A stretch of DNA of 64,000 nucleotides from Ophiostoma sp. CBS 140.51. Lineage: Eukaryota; Ascomycota; Sordariomycetes; Ophiostomatales; Ophiostomataceae. Location: NCBI GenBank assembly GCA_029298735.1, contig JANSLP010000010.1, positions 62,001 to 126,000 of the forward strand. Direction: 5' to 3'. A program made the translations under genes and the position numbers. The notes beneath the pieces are model-generated. The model ran no database searches. It was given only the letters and a program-made list of their open reading frames with translations, and was not told the DNA's origin. This document shows, piece after piece, positions 10,957-23,307 of the stretch (position 1 is the stretch's first letter; each line of letters begins with the position of its first letter).

Positions 10957-11488
10957 TGCAAATAGTGAGATGGTTTTGACAACGAGTGCTGTTTGAGGAA
11001 ATTTGAGGAAAGATGTTGGACGTTCGGTTAGGCTCTGTGATTTAGCGCTACCAGTTTGCCTCAGCGAGGCTTATAGTGGGGGACAAGGCTACTATCAAAT
11101 CGCCACCTCAACTTCACTACAGTACACATTCACTTCACTTTACTTCACGACACAGTATGATTATATAACACGAATGTCAATGTCCAAAAGCTTTTATTTT
11201 GTTTATGGAAAAGAAACTGAAAAGTACCAGCGCCGTGAGAAAAATAGAAAACGCCGCGCTCTCTGTCTATCCAAATCAAATGGGGCGTCCAAGATCTAGA
11301 AAGTCAAGACAGGAGCAATGAACAAAAAAAAAAGGGAAAGCAACGTAAGAAAAAGGAAAAGCCTATTAGGAAATAACAAGAAAAGAAAACAGACAAGAAA
11401 ACCAGAGGAGCCGCCCAATTATAGACATTTTTTGTATATGTACAAACTTTTTATCGTCCCCTTATTAATCTCCCTCGATCAAACTTCT
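10957..11488. other. Spacer between ABC transporter and ATG10
   Basis: About 530 bp between two genes in the same orientation. It serves as 3' flank of the ABC transporter and promoter of ATG10. The right half (11290-11420) is purine- and A-rich on the + strand. No gene is supported. Confidence 0.5.
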
Positions 11489-14400
11489 CTACTGCTCCTC
11501 CACGTCAATCAGGTTCTTGTCCTGGTACGCCTTCTTGGCTACCTTGACCAGCGCCTCGTAGTCGCCGCTCATGTCACACATGGACCGGAACACGCCGTCC
11601 TTGTTCTTCATCAGCTCCCACGGGTGGCCGTACTCGACCAGTGTGCCGCGGTCCAGCACCAGCACCTTGTCGTAGTCCGCAATCGTCTGCAGACGGTGCG
11701 CAATCGTGACAATCGTCGACGTCAGCTCCCGCAGCGTCTCCTGGATCTTGGAATCGGTGGCGTAGTCAATGGACGCCGTGGCTTCGTCCATCAACAGGAT
11801 CGACGAGTTCTTGAGCAGCGCACGTGCAAGACACAGCAGCTGGCGCTGGCCCTGCGATAGGTTCGAGCCGGACTCGGTCACAGGCGATGACAGGTCGAGG
11901 AAAACGTTCTTGTTGGTGGCGGTCGGCGAGGGAGGGGCGGTCGCATCAGTCGAGGAAGTGGCAGCCACCGTCTCCGTGGCCGTGTTGGACGTCGGTGTCG
12001 TGGCGCGCGGGCTCGACGGGATCGACTCGTTGGGACCAATCAGCTGCACGCGGCGGAGGGCAGCAAAAATCTGCTCGTCCGAGAAAGTGTTGAAGGGGTC
12101 CAGGTTGGTGCGGATCGTGCCCATGAACAGCGTCGGCTCCTGCGGCACAATCGTAATCGACTCACGCAGGTCGCGCAGGCCAATCATGCCAATGTCCATG
12201 CCGTCAATCAGAATCTTGCCTGTCTCGGCCTCAAGAGCACGGAACAGAGCCAGGGCCAGCGAACTCTTACCGGCACCAGTGCGGCCGACAATGCCAACCT
12301 TCTCATGGGGAGCAATGCGGAAGGTCAGGTTGCGCAGCACGGGGTCGAGCTCGGCGCGGTAGCGAGTAGTGTAGTCAATGAACTCGACGGAGCCTTGGCT
12401 AGGCCAGTTGGCAGGTGGGCGGTTCTCGTCGATAGTGGCGGGCGCCTCCTGCTCGACGTCGAGGTACTCCTTGATACGCTCCACCGAGTTCATGTTCTGC
12501 TCGTTCATAGCGTACAGGCGCACAAGCCAAAGGATGTTCTCAGCAAAGCCAATAGCGTAGCTGAGAGAGATACCGGCCGAGCCAGCGTCAATGGTGCCCA
12601 GGCTCAGGATGACAAAGACACCAGCGAAGAAGGAAACAAAGTCGCCCAGAAGATCCGTGCGGAATGCGAGCCAGCGGTTAGCCGCCCACAGGTAGATGAA
12701 GGGACGGAGCTGCGAGTTAATGCGCGACAAGTTATCACGGACAAAGCGGCGCTCGTCACCGTAGGCACGGATAGTGGTGACACCCGAAAGCGTCTCACCA
12801 AACTGCTGGAACAGAGGGCTGCGCTGGACCGACTCGAGACGTTTGAGGTCGCGCGACGCACCCAGGTAGAACTTGCCCAGCAGGACGTACAGAGCGGTAA
12901 TGAAGATACCGGCAACTAGGAAGCCAGGGGTGATGGAAGCAATCAGGACAATAGTAATGCAGATGGCCAGGGCACACGTCATGACGCTAATGGCCACGGG
13001 GGCCACCTCCTGGTCGACAGCTTCGAGATCCTTGCTGAAGCGGTTCATCATCTGGCCGAGAGGAGTAACGTCAAAGAACTTGAAGCGGGCGAACGACACC
13101 GAGTGCATCAGGCGGTTGTGCAGCTTCCACGAGGCAGTCAGCGAACCAAAGAAGATCCACAGATCACGGATGAAGGCGAAGACAGCGCCAATCAGACCAA
13201 TGGCAGCCAGGACTGTGATGTAGTAGTGCGCGTTGACCTCGGGCTTCATGATGGCCTCGAGGGCCGAGTCGGCCTGGAAGACGGTCGAGTTCTTGGGAAC
13301 CCACTGCTGACCAACAGAGGTGATATGGCTCACAGTGTTGGGCGAGAAGACGTGCGAGAGCGAGCGAGAGAAGAGGGTGGTCTGGCCGTTGACAGAGTTG
13401 ACAGCCATGGACGCCACAGCAGTGGCCTCCTCGGCGTACTGGTTCGACCACTCCTTGATCCACAAGTTGGAGGCGACGAGAGAGAACTGCTGGGACGAGA
13501 AGACGCAGACAGCGACAACCCAGAACCACCAGGGACCCATGGAACCAAGGTACAGCTTCATAACCGGCCACTTGACGGCGCCAGTAGCCTTGGTCTCCTC
13601 GAGGGCATCCTGCTTCTTGGTGGCCTTCTTCTTCTTGGCAGCACCGTTGGCAGCGCCATTGCCGCCGCTGGGCAGAGAGGGGTCCGCAGCACCGCCGTTG
13701 TCAATGAGGGTAGCGCCGTCACCGTTCTCAGCCTCATCGCCGACGCTCGAGGGAACACGAGACGGGATGCGCGAGATGTCAGCGGCGCCAGTAGCAGACT
13801 TGTGCAGGACCTCTTCACCGAGCACACCGGAGGCAATGACCTCCTGGGACGGGCCCTGGTTGGTGATGCGGCCGTTGTTCATCACGATGACAAAGTCGGA
13901 GAAGGGAACACAGAGCGAAATGTTGTGCGTGACCAGGATGCAAGTACGGTTGCGCATGAGCGGGCCGCGGATGCAGTTGTTGAAAATCCACTGGGCAGTG
14001 TGCGAGTCGACGGCGCTCAGGCAGTCGTCCAGGAGCAGGTGGCGGGAATTGGAGTACAGGGCACGGGCAAGAGAGATACGCTGCTTCTGGCCACCGGACA
14101 AGGTGATGCCCTTCTCGCCGACCAGGGTCTCGTCACCGTTATCCAGGGTCTCGTGCAGATCACGCTCCAGGGCGCAAGCCACAATGACATCGCGGTAGCG
14201 CTGCTCGTCAAAGGGCGACGAGAAGAGAATGTTCTCCTTGATGGAAGCGTTGACGAGCCACGCCTGCTGGGCGACGTAGGCGCACGTCTCAGCCAGGTTG
14301 GTCTCCGGGTCGGGGCGGACATCTTCACGGCTGCGGCCACCAGGGAAGTACACCTTGCCGTTGATGAGGGTCATTTCGCCGAGCAGAGCCATGAGCAGAG

Positions 14401-16965
14401 AGGTCTTTCCAGAACCAGTGGGGCCAGTGATGACGTTGAGCTTGCCAATCTGGAAGTCCACATCGAGGTCGAGCAGGCGGAAGGCCATGGAGCCGTCCTC
14501 GGCGACAACGTTCTTGCCACCCCAAATAAAGCTGGCGTTCTTGCGGAAACCAATGACACGCTCGCCGGTGGACTCGTCGATGTTGTCCAGGCCGAGCTGG
14601 TCGAACTTCTCAGTCTCCTCCTCAACCAAAAACTCCTCGATACGGTCAATGGAGACCTGGGACTCCTGGACGTGGGCAATCATGTCACCGAGCTGATCGA
14701 GAGGGTAGCGCAGAAGCATGAAGAGAGAGATGGCCGTGAAAGCGACGGACGGGTACAGAGGCTTCTTCTCGACGATGGTGTAGATCAGGAAGCAGCAGAA
14801 GGTGATCAGAATGGGAACGGTGTTCCAGACAGCGACGGCGCAAGCCCAAATGATGTAACGCTTGCGCAGAGCGAGCAGCTCAGCGCGACGCTTCTCGTCG
14901 ACAATGTTGCCGAAGCGGAGCTCCCAGGCGAAGTACTTGACGATGCGGATGTTCTGGAGAATCTCGTTGGTGGCGTGGATACGCTTGTCGGTGGCGGCCA
15001 TGATCTTCTTCTGGGTCGAGTGGAAAGCCTTGGCGAAGCCAATGTTGACGGGCAGGAGCAGAGCCATGATGACGAAACCGGGGATGGCGCTCAGACCCAT
15101 GACGCGGTACAGCAGGTAGATGGAGACGAGAAGCTGGGTAGGAGCGGAAGCGACCAGGAAGTGCAGGTAGGCAGTAACCTCGGACACCTTGAAGCTGTCG
15201 ACGGACATGAGGTTGATGATGGTACCAATGTTGGCCTGCTCGTCGGAAGCCTCGTCGTCCTTCTTGGCATCAGCACCAGTGGCAGCGGCCGCGGCCGCGG
15301 CATCGCCGTTCGTGGCGGCAGCACCGTTGGCGGCAGCGTTGTTCTGGTCGGCCTTCTTGAGACCAAGCTTGCGCTTGATCGATGCAACCCAGCCAGTCTC
15401 CTTGGAAGCAGCTTCAGCCTTGGCAGCCGCCTTGTCGGCCTTATCACCGAGGATGGTGTCGTTGCCGGCGGCGGCCTTGCGGCGGAGGGCTTTGGCGTAA
15501 ATCTCACCGACGAGAATGGCGCGGATGTTGATGCAGATCTTGCGGCCGACCCAGAGGGCCTGGTTGTCGCCAAAGGAGCGGATCAAGTCGGAGACGGGCA
15601 GGAGGATGACGTAGAGCCACAGGACGTTGCGGGGAGCCTGGTCGGGGTGCTCAACGTACTCGAGGATGGCCTTGAGAAGCATGGTCGGGGCGAAAGTGAA
15701 GATACCGGACATGATGGCCCAGACGGTCTGAACAAGCAGCTCGCGCTTAAAGAACAGCAGAAGGTGGACGCTGAGAGACAGAGTCTTCTTGACCTTGCGG
15801 TAGCGGACCAGAACAGCGCCGGCCTTGTCCTTGGGGTCCAGGTTCCAGATGCGCTCCATCTCCAGGGGTTCCTTGTAGCCCTCCCACATGATGCGGTCGA
15901 CCCAGGTGAAGGTGAAGTCGGAGAGAATCGAGGCAAGACCCTCGCGCGACGGCGGCAGACCCTCCTCCCACTCCAGAAGGGCAGTCTTGTTGCCCTTGCG
16001 AGTAGTGATGGCCAGGAGGAAGAGCAGAGACGTCAGGGAGAACTCGACAATAACGAGGATCTTGGCGAGGTGCGAGGTCGGGTTGACGAGGACAGAGCGG
16101 AAGATGATGAGCGAAAAGAGCCATTGAACGGAGTAGATGATGGCGGTGTGGTTCCACAGGTTAGGAATCTGCCACTGAGACTTGCCGGAGATGCTGGCGA
16201 GCAGGCGCAGGTTAACAAAGAGTGCAGCGTAGAGCCAGGTGACGAGGCCGACAATGGCCGCGGCATGGCCCTTGGAAGCAGGCGAATCGCCGTCGGTTTC
16301 GTGTCCAGAGAAGCCGCCCTTGGCGAGGGCAACCACATTCACACCAATAAGGCCGGCAACGGCAAGCTCCTCAATCACAATCGAGAGAGCCTGGCCAGTC
16401 GGGCGGTCGGCTTGGACAATAGAGCCTCTGGTAGTCGTGCGGGCGAGGGCGATGGGGCCGCCACCGATCAGGAGGCCGTCATCTTCGTTGTCGTTGTTGT
16501 CATCGTCATCGTCGGCCACGGCAGTGCTGCTGCGGTTGGCAGAAGCGCCGTTGCTCTCGTCGTCGCTGTCGAGCGGGCTGGGAACGGGGAGTTCAGTGCG
16601 GCCGGCGGCAGAGGACTGGCTGTCGAGTCTCTGGCGCAGACCCTGGTAGCCGAGACCGGACTGGCGCTGCTTGCGTTTTAATTTGCCGACACGGCGGATG
16701 GTCTGGAAAGCGGCGACAAGCAAAGAAAGGGAAAGAACGACAATCGGGAGATAGGTCTTGAGGTAGCTTTGCAAAAAAGTCAGCAGGCATAATTAAGAGA
16801 GGACAAAGAGGTGCATCGTGGGCGCGCAAGTCAAACAAAGCCCCGATAACACACAAACACAAAGCACAACTACCAAATAACAATAAAAACTTACTCGCGC
16901 TGGAAGCAGACGGTGAAGTCGTCAACGCGCCATATCGGCCAGGAGCATGACGCAACGGCGGCCAT
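11489..16965 (-). CDS. ABCC-family (MRP/Ybt1-like) full-length ABC transporter
   Basis: ATP-driven exporter of organic anions or conjugates, in fungi usually of the vacuolar membrane. Exon 1 (16965-16895) and exon 2 (16766-11489) are joined across a 128-bp intron with a GTAAGT donor; product 1,782 residues. The N-terminus MAAVASCSWPIWRVDDFTVC leads into a TMD0 block, then TMD1, NBD1 (Walker A GPTGSGKTS near 805, LSGGQKQR near 914, LLLDDCLSAVD near 934), TMD2 and NBD2 (GRTGAGKSS near 1519, LSQGQRQ near 1661, LLMDEATASID near 1681). NBD1 has Asp in place of the catalytic Glu, as is normal for ABCC. TMD1 carries a long Ala/Lys/Asp-rich cytosolic insert (about residues 455-535), a mark of the Ybt1/Vmr1 branch. 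NBD2 contains an unusually long Thr/Ser/Pro insert between Walker A and the signature. Substrate is unknown: bile-acid, metal-conjugate or drug transport are all possible. Confidence 0.93.
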
Positions 16966-17095
16966 GGCTGGAAAGAAACCCCCACGCTGTTTCGAGTTGC
17001 TTAGGTGGTGTAGCTGAGCCGGGGGTGAATTTTGGAGAAACTCGGGCGATTGGCGTCTGTGAGGGGAGATAGTGAGACGTCAAGGAGAGGCTGAC

Positions 17096-17204
17096 AGGAA
17101 GGGGAGAAAAAAAGAAAGGAAGGGAAAGGGAAAGGGAAAAGAGGAAAAGAAAGGAAGAGGAAAGGAAGAAGAGGGGGGAAGGGGAAAGGAAAAGAGAGGA
17201 AAGG
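17096..17204. repeat. 109-nt uninterrupted polypurine tract
   Basis: All 109 bases on the + strand are A or G, in a non-periodic mixture of GGGAAA and GAAGAG words. It begins 131 bp upstream of the ABC-transporter start, so on that gene's coding strand it is a perfect polypyrimidine tract. Such tracts can form triplex (H-DNA) and exclude nucleosomes. A second run of 43 purines lies at 17634-17676. Confidence 0.9.
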
Positions 17205-20200
17205 CGGAAAGAAAACAGCCCAGCGAGAGCAACGTGACAATCAATCCTAAAAGATAAAAGACATAAGAGAAAAAAAAATAGAACAGGCAAAAAAGTAGGA
17301 GAGAAAAAAAGCAGGTGAAAGGGATTTGGTAGAAATGCTTTTGTCGGCCAAGCTTAATAATGACCGCTTTTCAGTGCAGTTTGGCCTTTCTGCCCTTGTT
17401 TTGCGTGCTGAGATCCGCGCGGCGTCCACTGTAAAGCCGCGACTGGCCAGCCAAGAACACAAGCGCCGTTGCGGTCAAAAGAGGGCCGATGTATCCGCCG
17501 AGGGGGGGTGTGCGTGGAAGAACGCGCGCTAGGATGGCGTCGTTAGTTCAGGGCCGTGGAGAAGGTGAGGCGACAATGCATGGTTCGTTTGTTGGTTGCA
17601 AAGAAGTATGTTTGTTGGAAATATCTCGAGATTGGGGAAAGGAGAGAAGAGAAAAGGGGAAGGAGGAGAAGAGAAACAGTCAAAGAGGGAAACAGCCAAG
17701 AGGAGGAAAAGAGAAGGAGCGAAGAAAAGGGAAGGAGTTAATAGGGAAAGAGCAGTACCAAGGGAGGCAAGGTGAAATATGAGGAAAATATGTCGACAGC
17801 AAGGCAGCGAGTAAAAAGGGCAACTACGACCAACTACGACGGTGTTACAGCGAGCAGTGAGCTTGCATCTCAGCAAGAGCAATACCCATAGGAACAAAAG
17901 CGCCGAATCGAGGAAAGAACGGGTTGAGAAGGCTGCCAGATTCAGACACACAGCGACATGAGACAGCGACAAGAACGGCAGGAACGAGAGACTTCAGACT
18001 GCAGAAGAAAGCAGAAAACAGTGAGAGTGTGAACGGACAAGGCGAGTGGGGCGGGTTGTCTTGCACAGGGTGGCTCCTGCTGCGGGTCACTGGAGCGGGC
18101 GCGTCTGCACGCGCAAAACAGAAAGACAGCGCGAGAGAGAGAGACGCATATCTCAGTTGGGAAGGCGCAACGGGACAAGGCCCAGGGGTCGCCCCCAGGG
18201 CACGCCAGTGAGGGGAGTTAGCAGGGTAGGCCGGTTTTAGACTGGCATTTTAGGCTATCAAGGCTGTCCTAGCGCCGACGCATTTTGCGGTGAAAGAACA
18301 GAGCCATAAAAAGGGCACCAAAAGAAAGTTTCTTTCAGCGTGCCAGCGGCGAAAACTAGTTACAGCATGGCATAAGAGTCCTGGCAATTCGGGCAGGCAA
18401 GTCATCCATCAGTGACGGGGTTCCTCGGCGCTGGTGAATTTGTATGTTTTGTCGACTCTTTGTTTTTCTCGTCATGATTTCCCTCGAGCCTTGGCTGAAG
18501 CTATCTACCTCCTTTGGGATGGATGGCGCGCCGTGGAAGGTGGGACCACTTGGACGACAGAGGAGGACGAGGCGACGAAACTACCTTCTCCTTCCTTCCC
18601 TTCCCTCGTTTACTCTTTCCCATCTCGTTCCCCCGGCCCCAGACCCAGAATTATGAGATGAGAAACATGCCTTGGAAACTCCCTTGCACTGACTTGAGGA
18701 GATCGAGCGGAGCGAAGCTCGGGGCCTTTTGATATATTGATGTTCACGATATGTTTACTATCTTTGTGCATTTTGCAGTGTTTACAGTTGCTTTTTCGGG
18801 ACTCGATGCCGCAGGCTTCCACTTACAAGAGCCAAACAGTGAGAAACAGCCTGAACATGGCACTGAATGTGTGGAATCAACAAGCACGAAAGTCACTGAA
18901 AAAGTTGTTGCCTGAGCACCTCATCGAACACCTCTACAGCGCAATGGCAAAATGCAAGGCAGCGGCGCCAGAAAGACAAGGCAGCCGTGAGGAGTCAGTC
19001 GGCGCCGGGCCACCACCGACAGGACAGTATTTACTGCACGAGGGGGGGATCAAGTCGGATCAGATAACTCTGTGAACGCTGAAAGGCCACTAGGATTTGT
19101 TTTCTTATTTTTATCCTTTTTTTTTTGACACATTTGCCTGCACCCATAGCTCCTTCCCCTTTCGACACAAGTCTCCCCCGCTGCTGCCCCTTGTCACTAA
19201 ACTTGACTGCAACGCTTGCGCGCAGCCGTTTTCCGCCTCTTTTCAAGATTTTCTTGGACTTGGATTCAAAGTCTTTTTTTCTGCACCGCCGCGGCGGTCC
19301 CCTACCGTGTTCAAAAATACGCGGGGTTTTGACGTCTCTTATCACTGTCCCTGTTGGTCCTTTTTGCACGCCGGGATGGAGGAGTGTTCAGCCGTGTTCA
19401 TGGTGCCGTACTGTTCAATACATCGCTCTTTCCTGCAACTCAATTCACAATTCTGCCGCTCCTGCCCCTAACGGGATGTAAGTAAGATGCTGCATGACAG
19501 CGCCCCGCTTTCGGCAAGCCTGATGAAGAAAAAACGAGGGACAGAGGAGACAAGAGGAGGCTGGAAAAGCACCGACAGGGGGAAGTACGAGCGAAAGCGA
19601 GTGAAAGAGGGGAAGGAGCAAATGTTGTCTCCAGTCTCTGTCCATGTTCCCCACAGCTCGTCTCCCCGTCTGATGAAAAACACGGAAGGCCGCGTCGCCG
19701 CATCAATAGGGCGGATTTCTTATCCTATCTGTGCTATCAGTTGTTCCCAATCCCGTCACCAAATCTCCCAAATCTCCCAGAATCGACCAAGGGAAAGGCC
19801 GCGACAAGCCATATGGCGATCCCAACGGTCCCATGGTCTAAAGGTCCCTTTTTTTAATCAATCTCTTCACTCGAACAAGGCAAGTTTGCAAGGCAGAGGA
19901 CGCCATGACGACTGCAAATACAACTTCGACACGCCCTGCACACGCCCGTCTTTTCTTTTACCCCGTATCCCACTAACGGCAAGCGGCGGCGAGAGAGAGA
20001 CGATGGCCGGCCGAGCACGAGGGAACGGAGAACAGGACGGAGCTGTGCGTGAGCAAAAGCTTGAGTGCTGCGTTGAGGCTCACTGCTTGTCCAAGTACTT
20101 TTTCTACTTTTTTCCACTTCAGTTGTTGAGCCTCGCTGGCCGCTGCACGGCTACCAAGGGCCGCTTCCGTCCAGATAGAACAAGCTTTTGTTTCTTTTGA

Positions 20201-21391
20201 TTTGGGGGCTCTTGTGGCGTCGACGACTCCAAGAACAAAAAACTGACAACCACAGCTCTGGTCCAACAATATCAGAGAATATCACGCCTGGCTAAAACAA
20301 GGGCATTGTTGAAATTGACGTCCCCAGTTGGCTCAGCTTTGCCATGTCTCACTTTCCCACCTGTCCCTTGTTTGCTTCCGGCAGACAGGTGCCTGTGGAG
20401 AAGAAGCTCTCTTGGCGAGCTTTGCTGGCATGTCGTTTAACATTCCAATGTGCAATATCGGTTGCTGTGTTCTGGGCTGCATCAAAAATATCAAAAAGTC
20501 GGCCGTCGTAGGCGAATGACAGTTACTGAGAAGACAGTGCATGGATATGGAGAAACCCATGGAGATTTGCACAAAGGCCACCCCTCTTTCTTGTGCATGC
20601 AGTCAATTGCATGAGGTATGCAGCTCTGCAGCATGGGGTCTTTTTAGCATATCACCTGCAGCTCGCCTCTCAGTTCTCCGGTGTGCAGAGGCAAAAAGAA
20701 ACTCAAAAAGTTGGTCCGGGCTTCCACATCCATCCTGTCCTCCTGTGCTCCCCCTGCCGTAGCACTGCACACACAAACTAGTATATTGACCACACCTCCT
20801 CACATTGCGACAGAACCCAGAGCGGAGTCGAGGCTCGAAAGGGGGGTTATGGGGCGAGGGGAGTCATCGGCCGGCCCAGAAATGATACATTGAGCCGCCA
20901 TTTTTTATTTCTGACAGGCTTGTACTGAAGTATTTATGGAGAACCGATACTCCGTACCGAATTTATTGAAAGCTTGTTGGAACTTGTTGAACTTGTCGGG
21001 CTTGTCCGCTCGCTTGGAGCAATAACAGTATTTACCTACTCCTCCGTACTCCGTAACTTACATCCTTCAACTCCTGAACTACTGACTCCTAAGCATCTGA
21101 TAAAATGGCTTTCTCCGGCAGGAACTTCTCCGGCAGGATTTCACGTCTTTGCCTTCCTCCCTCGAGCATAGCAGATTTCCTCTTCGGGCACTTTTATTGT
21201 TCACTAAGCGCTCCACCCAAAATGCTGTGCCATGTCTACCCGCAGTTGCAGTCGTAGTCGCGTGTGCACGTTGGGCGATGTGCGACGGAGTTTGGTAGCC
21301 TTGAGAATCCCGACTGTTACTTGTGGTGTCCCGTCTCCCGACTTCCGTTGTCCGGCTTCGGCCTTGTGTCTAATGTTATCTGGTCTTCAGG

Positions 21392-21415
21392 TTCTCTGGT
21401 CCTCTGGTTTTCTGG
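21392..21415. repeat. Three 8-bp tandem copies ending CTGG
   Basis: TTCTCTGG, TCCTCTGG and TTTTCTGG follow one another without a gap in the gene-free region. No function is known. Confidence 0.7.
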
Positions 21416-21504
21416 CTCTCACCGCTGCCCCATGCCTTGGCGATCCTGTGAGTCAAATTCCGGCACCCCCTCCTCTTCCTTCTCCTCTGTTCTGTACTCT
21501 ACGT

Positions 21505-21525
21505 CGTATACCGTATACCGTATAC
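21505..21525. repeat. CGTATAC x3 tandem repeat
   Basis: Three perfect head-to-tail copies of a 7-bp unit in the gene-free region. It is one of several heptamer tandems in this window. Confidence 0.8.
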
Positions 21526-23307
21526 TACCTGCAGCCTCCCTCGTGGTTTCTTTCTTTTTATGTTCCGTGTGTAGCCAAGAAAAATGTCAACCAACAATCA
21601 AACATTCAACCAACCGCTGCAACCGCGAGGTAAGCATGCAATACGTGCTTAAAAAATAAATTGTTCAGTATCAAATCATGTGCCGTAATACGACGTACAA
21701 CATTGTCATATTTTTCTCTCTTTTTCCTCTCGCCTATCACGCCTCCCTCAATTATCTTATAGATTGTTGACGTTTTCTTGGCATCGAACTTTGCCGCCCC
21801 TTGCTGACCATTGCTTGCATCTTCTACGGGACGTTCGTTGGTTGTCAAACTGCCTTTCCACTTGTGCTTCCCTTGCCCTTCTTTTGTTCTATTGCGTACG
21901 TCCCTCGCTTCGACCCTGCCGTCCCTTTTATCAGGCCATGGACCCTCTTCTGCTTTAGCGGAGCAAATAGTGTACTTCGTATGGCATGTGCAGATCTCTT
22001 CCCAGCGCTGGCAGAAACAAATCGTAGATCATTCTGCATGCATCTTTACCTACTTGCTTTTTTGGCCTTGACTCCGATCTTGCTCCACATGATTAACAGC
22101 CAGAAAAGTCTTGTTCACTCTCTATTTACCCTTTTGCTCTTGTCCTGTGCCACCCACCACCTTTTGTATAACAACAGGGCATGGCTTTGACAAACACACG
22201 CCACGAGAACACAAAAATCAATGACGCGTGAGAATCGAATACAGTGCACGTTTGTGGCGTATCAACTCCAACTCGGAAAGATAAGCAAGTTGCACAGATT
22301 TTGAAATCGCACGAGCACGTAGGGCGAAAAGAAGCAACCAACAACTTGAACAGCTTTTGGCATCTGAAGACAGCCATGTCTATTTCGTTTAACTTCTGCA
22401 CTTTTGCAGAAGGCATGGTTTGTTCAGCCCTTGCGTAAACGTCACTAAATCCCGAGAGAGAGCTCTAATAATAATAAAAAGGAATGGCCCGATCCAGTGG
22501 AATGTGTAAAGAACCCTTGAGTGTCTCAGATGCATACGGACAGCGGTACTTTTCCACCTTGACAGCGAGTTGTGGGTTAGCTGAGCATCTGCATACGAAT
22601 ATAGACGGACAGGAGATCGCCCTTGAAAGGGCGTGTTCTTCACGCGAAAAAAGAAATTATGCAAGGTGAGGAAAGGATGGGGATTAAGAGATTGCTTGAC
22701 ATCGACAGGAGGAAAGAAGTCGACAAAAGACTCATACACCTCCAACGTACAATCGGCTCTGACCGATCTCTTACCGAAACAAGGGACACAGAATCAAGGT
22801 GCAAAGTGATTAGATTTAGATCACAGTCTACGGTAAGCATCACGATGTTGTCCTTCTTACGACAGGAGGATAAGCAAAAAATATTAAGTCGATTCTTTTT
22901 TTTATAAACACAAGTTTTCTTTTAGAAAAGCCCTTTTTCCTAAACAATACAATGAAAAAGACCCAAGAAAAAAGAAACACACAAAAAATACAAAGAAAAT
23001 AGTCGACAGAAAGAAGAAACTCCCCGTCCGAAGTAGTACCGGCAAACGGTTCCCTTTTTTTTCTTACATATTTCTTCTCCTTTCTTTCTTCTTATTACCA
23101 GTTTGAGTGATACTGGTTGGCGTCCTTTGTAACACGAAAGACGCATTAAACTCCCCCTAGCACTTCCAAGTTAAGCCTCTTGGAAGCACCTTATACTCTA
23201 AGAGGAGGCTTGGACATGCAATTCGCTTCACCCAAGCTTCCCCCCGAGATATATTCGCCGCTATGATGTGACGATATTTGGCGGCAATGGTGTCCACGTA
23301 CACGGGT

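Larger units (their letters stand above)
16966..23307. other. 6.3-kb gene-free region upstream of the ABC transporter
   Basis: No gene can be supported over 6.3 kb. Open frames are short (at most about 237 codons), show no domain and do not assemble by plausible splicing. The left part is the ABC-transporter promoter, with two purine-only runs (listed separately). The middle holds T-rich and CT-rich stretches typical of fungal leaders. Short tandem words lie at 21392-21415 (8-bp CTGG-ended unit, three copies) and 21505-21525 (CGTATAC, three copies), and TACTCCGTA occurs at 20948 and 21047. The right end (about 22,900-23,307) is the 3' flank of SEC61. An untranslated transcript or a decayed element is possible but not shown. 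Confidence 0.5.

Noticed and set aside
13103..16681. 1,192-codon + strand open frame inside the ABC transporter
   Set aside because: It is antisense to a clear ABCC gene. It is rich in Val, Gly, Asp and Leu as expected from the reverse complement of GC3-rich codons, and has no domain. Similar shadows cover SEC61 (23278-24729) and LYS4 (28934-29689).
18737..19075. 112-codon + strand frame with a helix-like segment (RKSLKKLLPEHLIEHLYSAM)
   Set aside because: It looks protein-like over 40 residues, but there is no domain, no upstream promoter signal and no splice partner. Kept as unsupported.
19487..20200. 237-codon + strand frame in the gene-free region
   Set aside because: Composition is that of random sequence with purine-rich stretches. 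It has no domain and no plausible splice extension.
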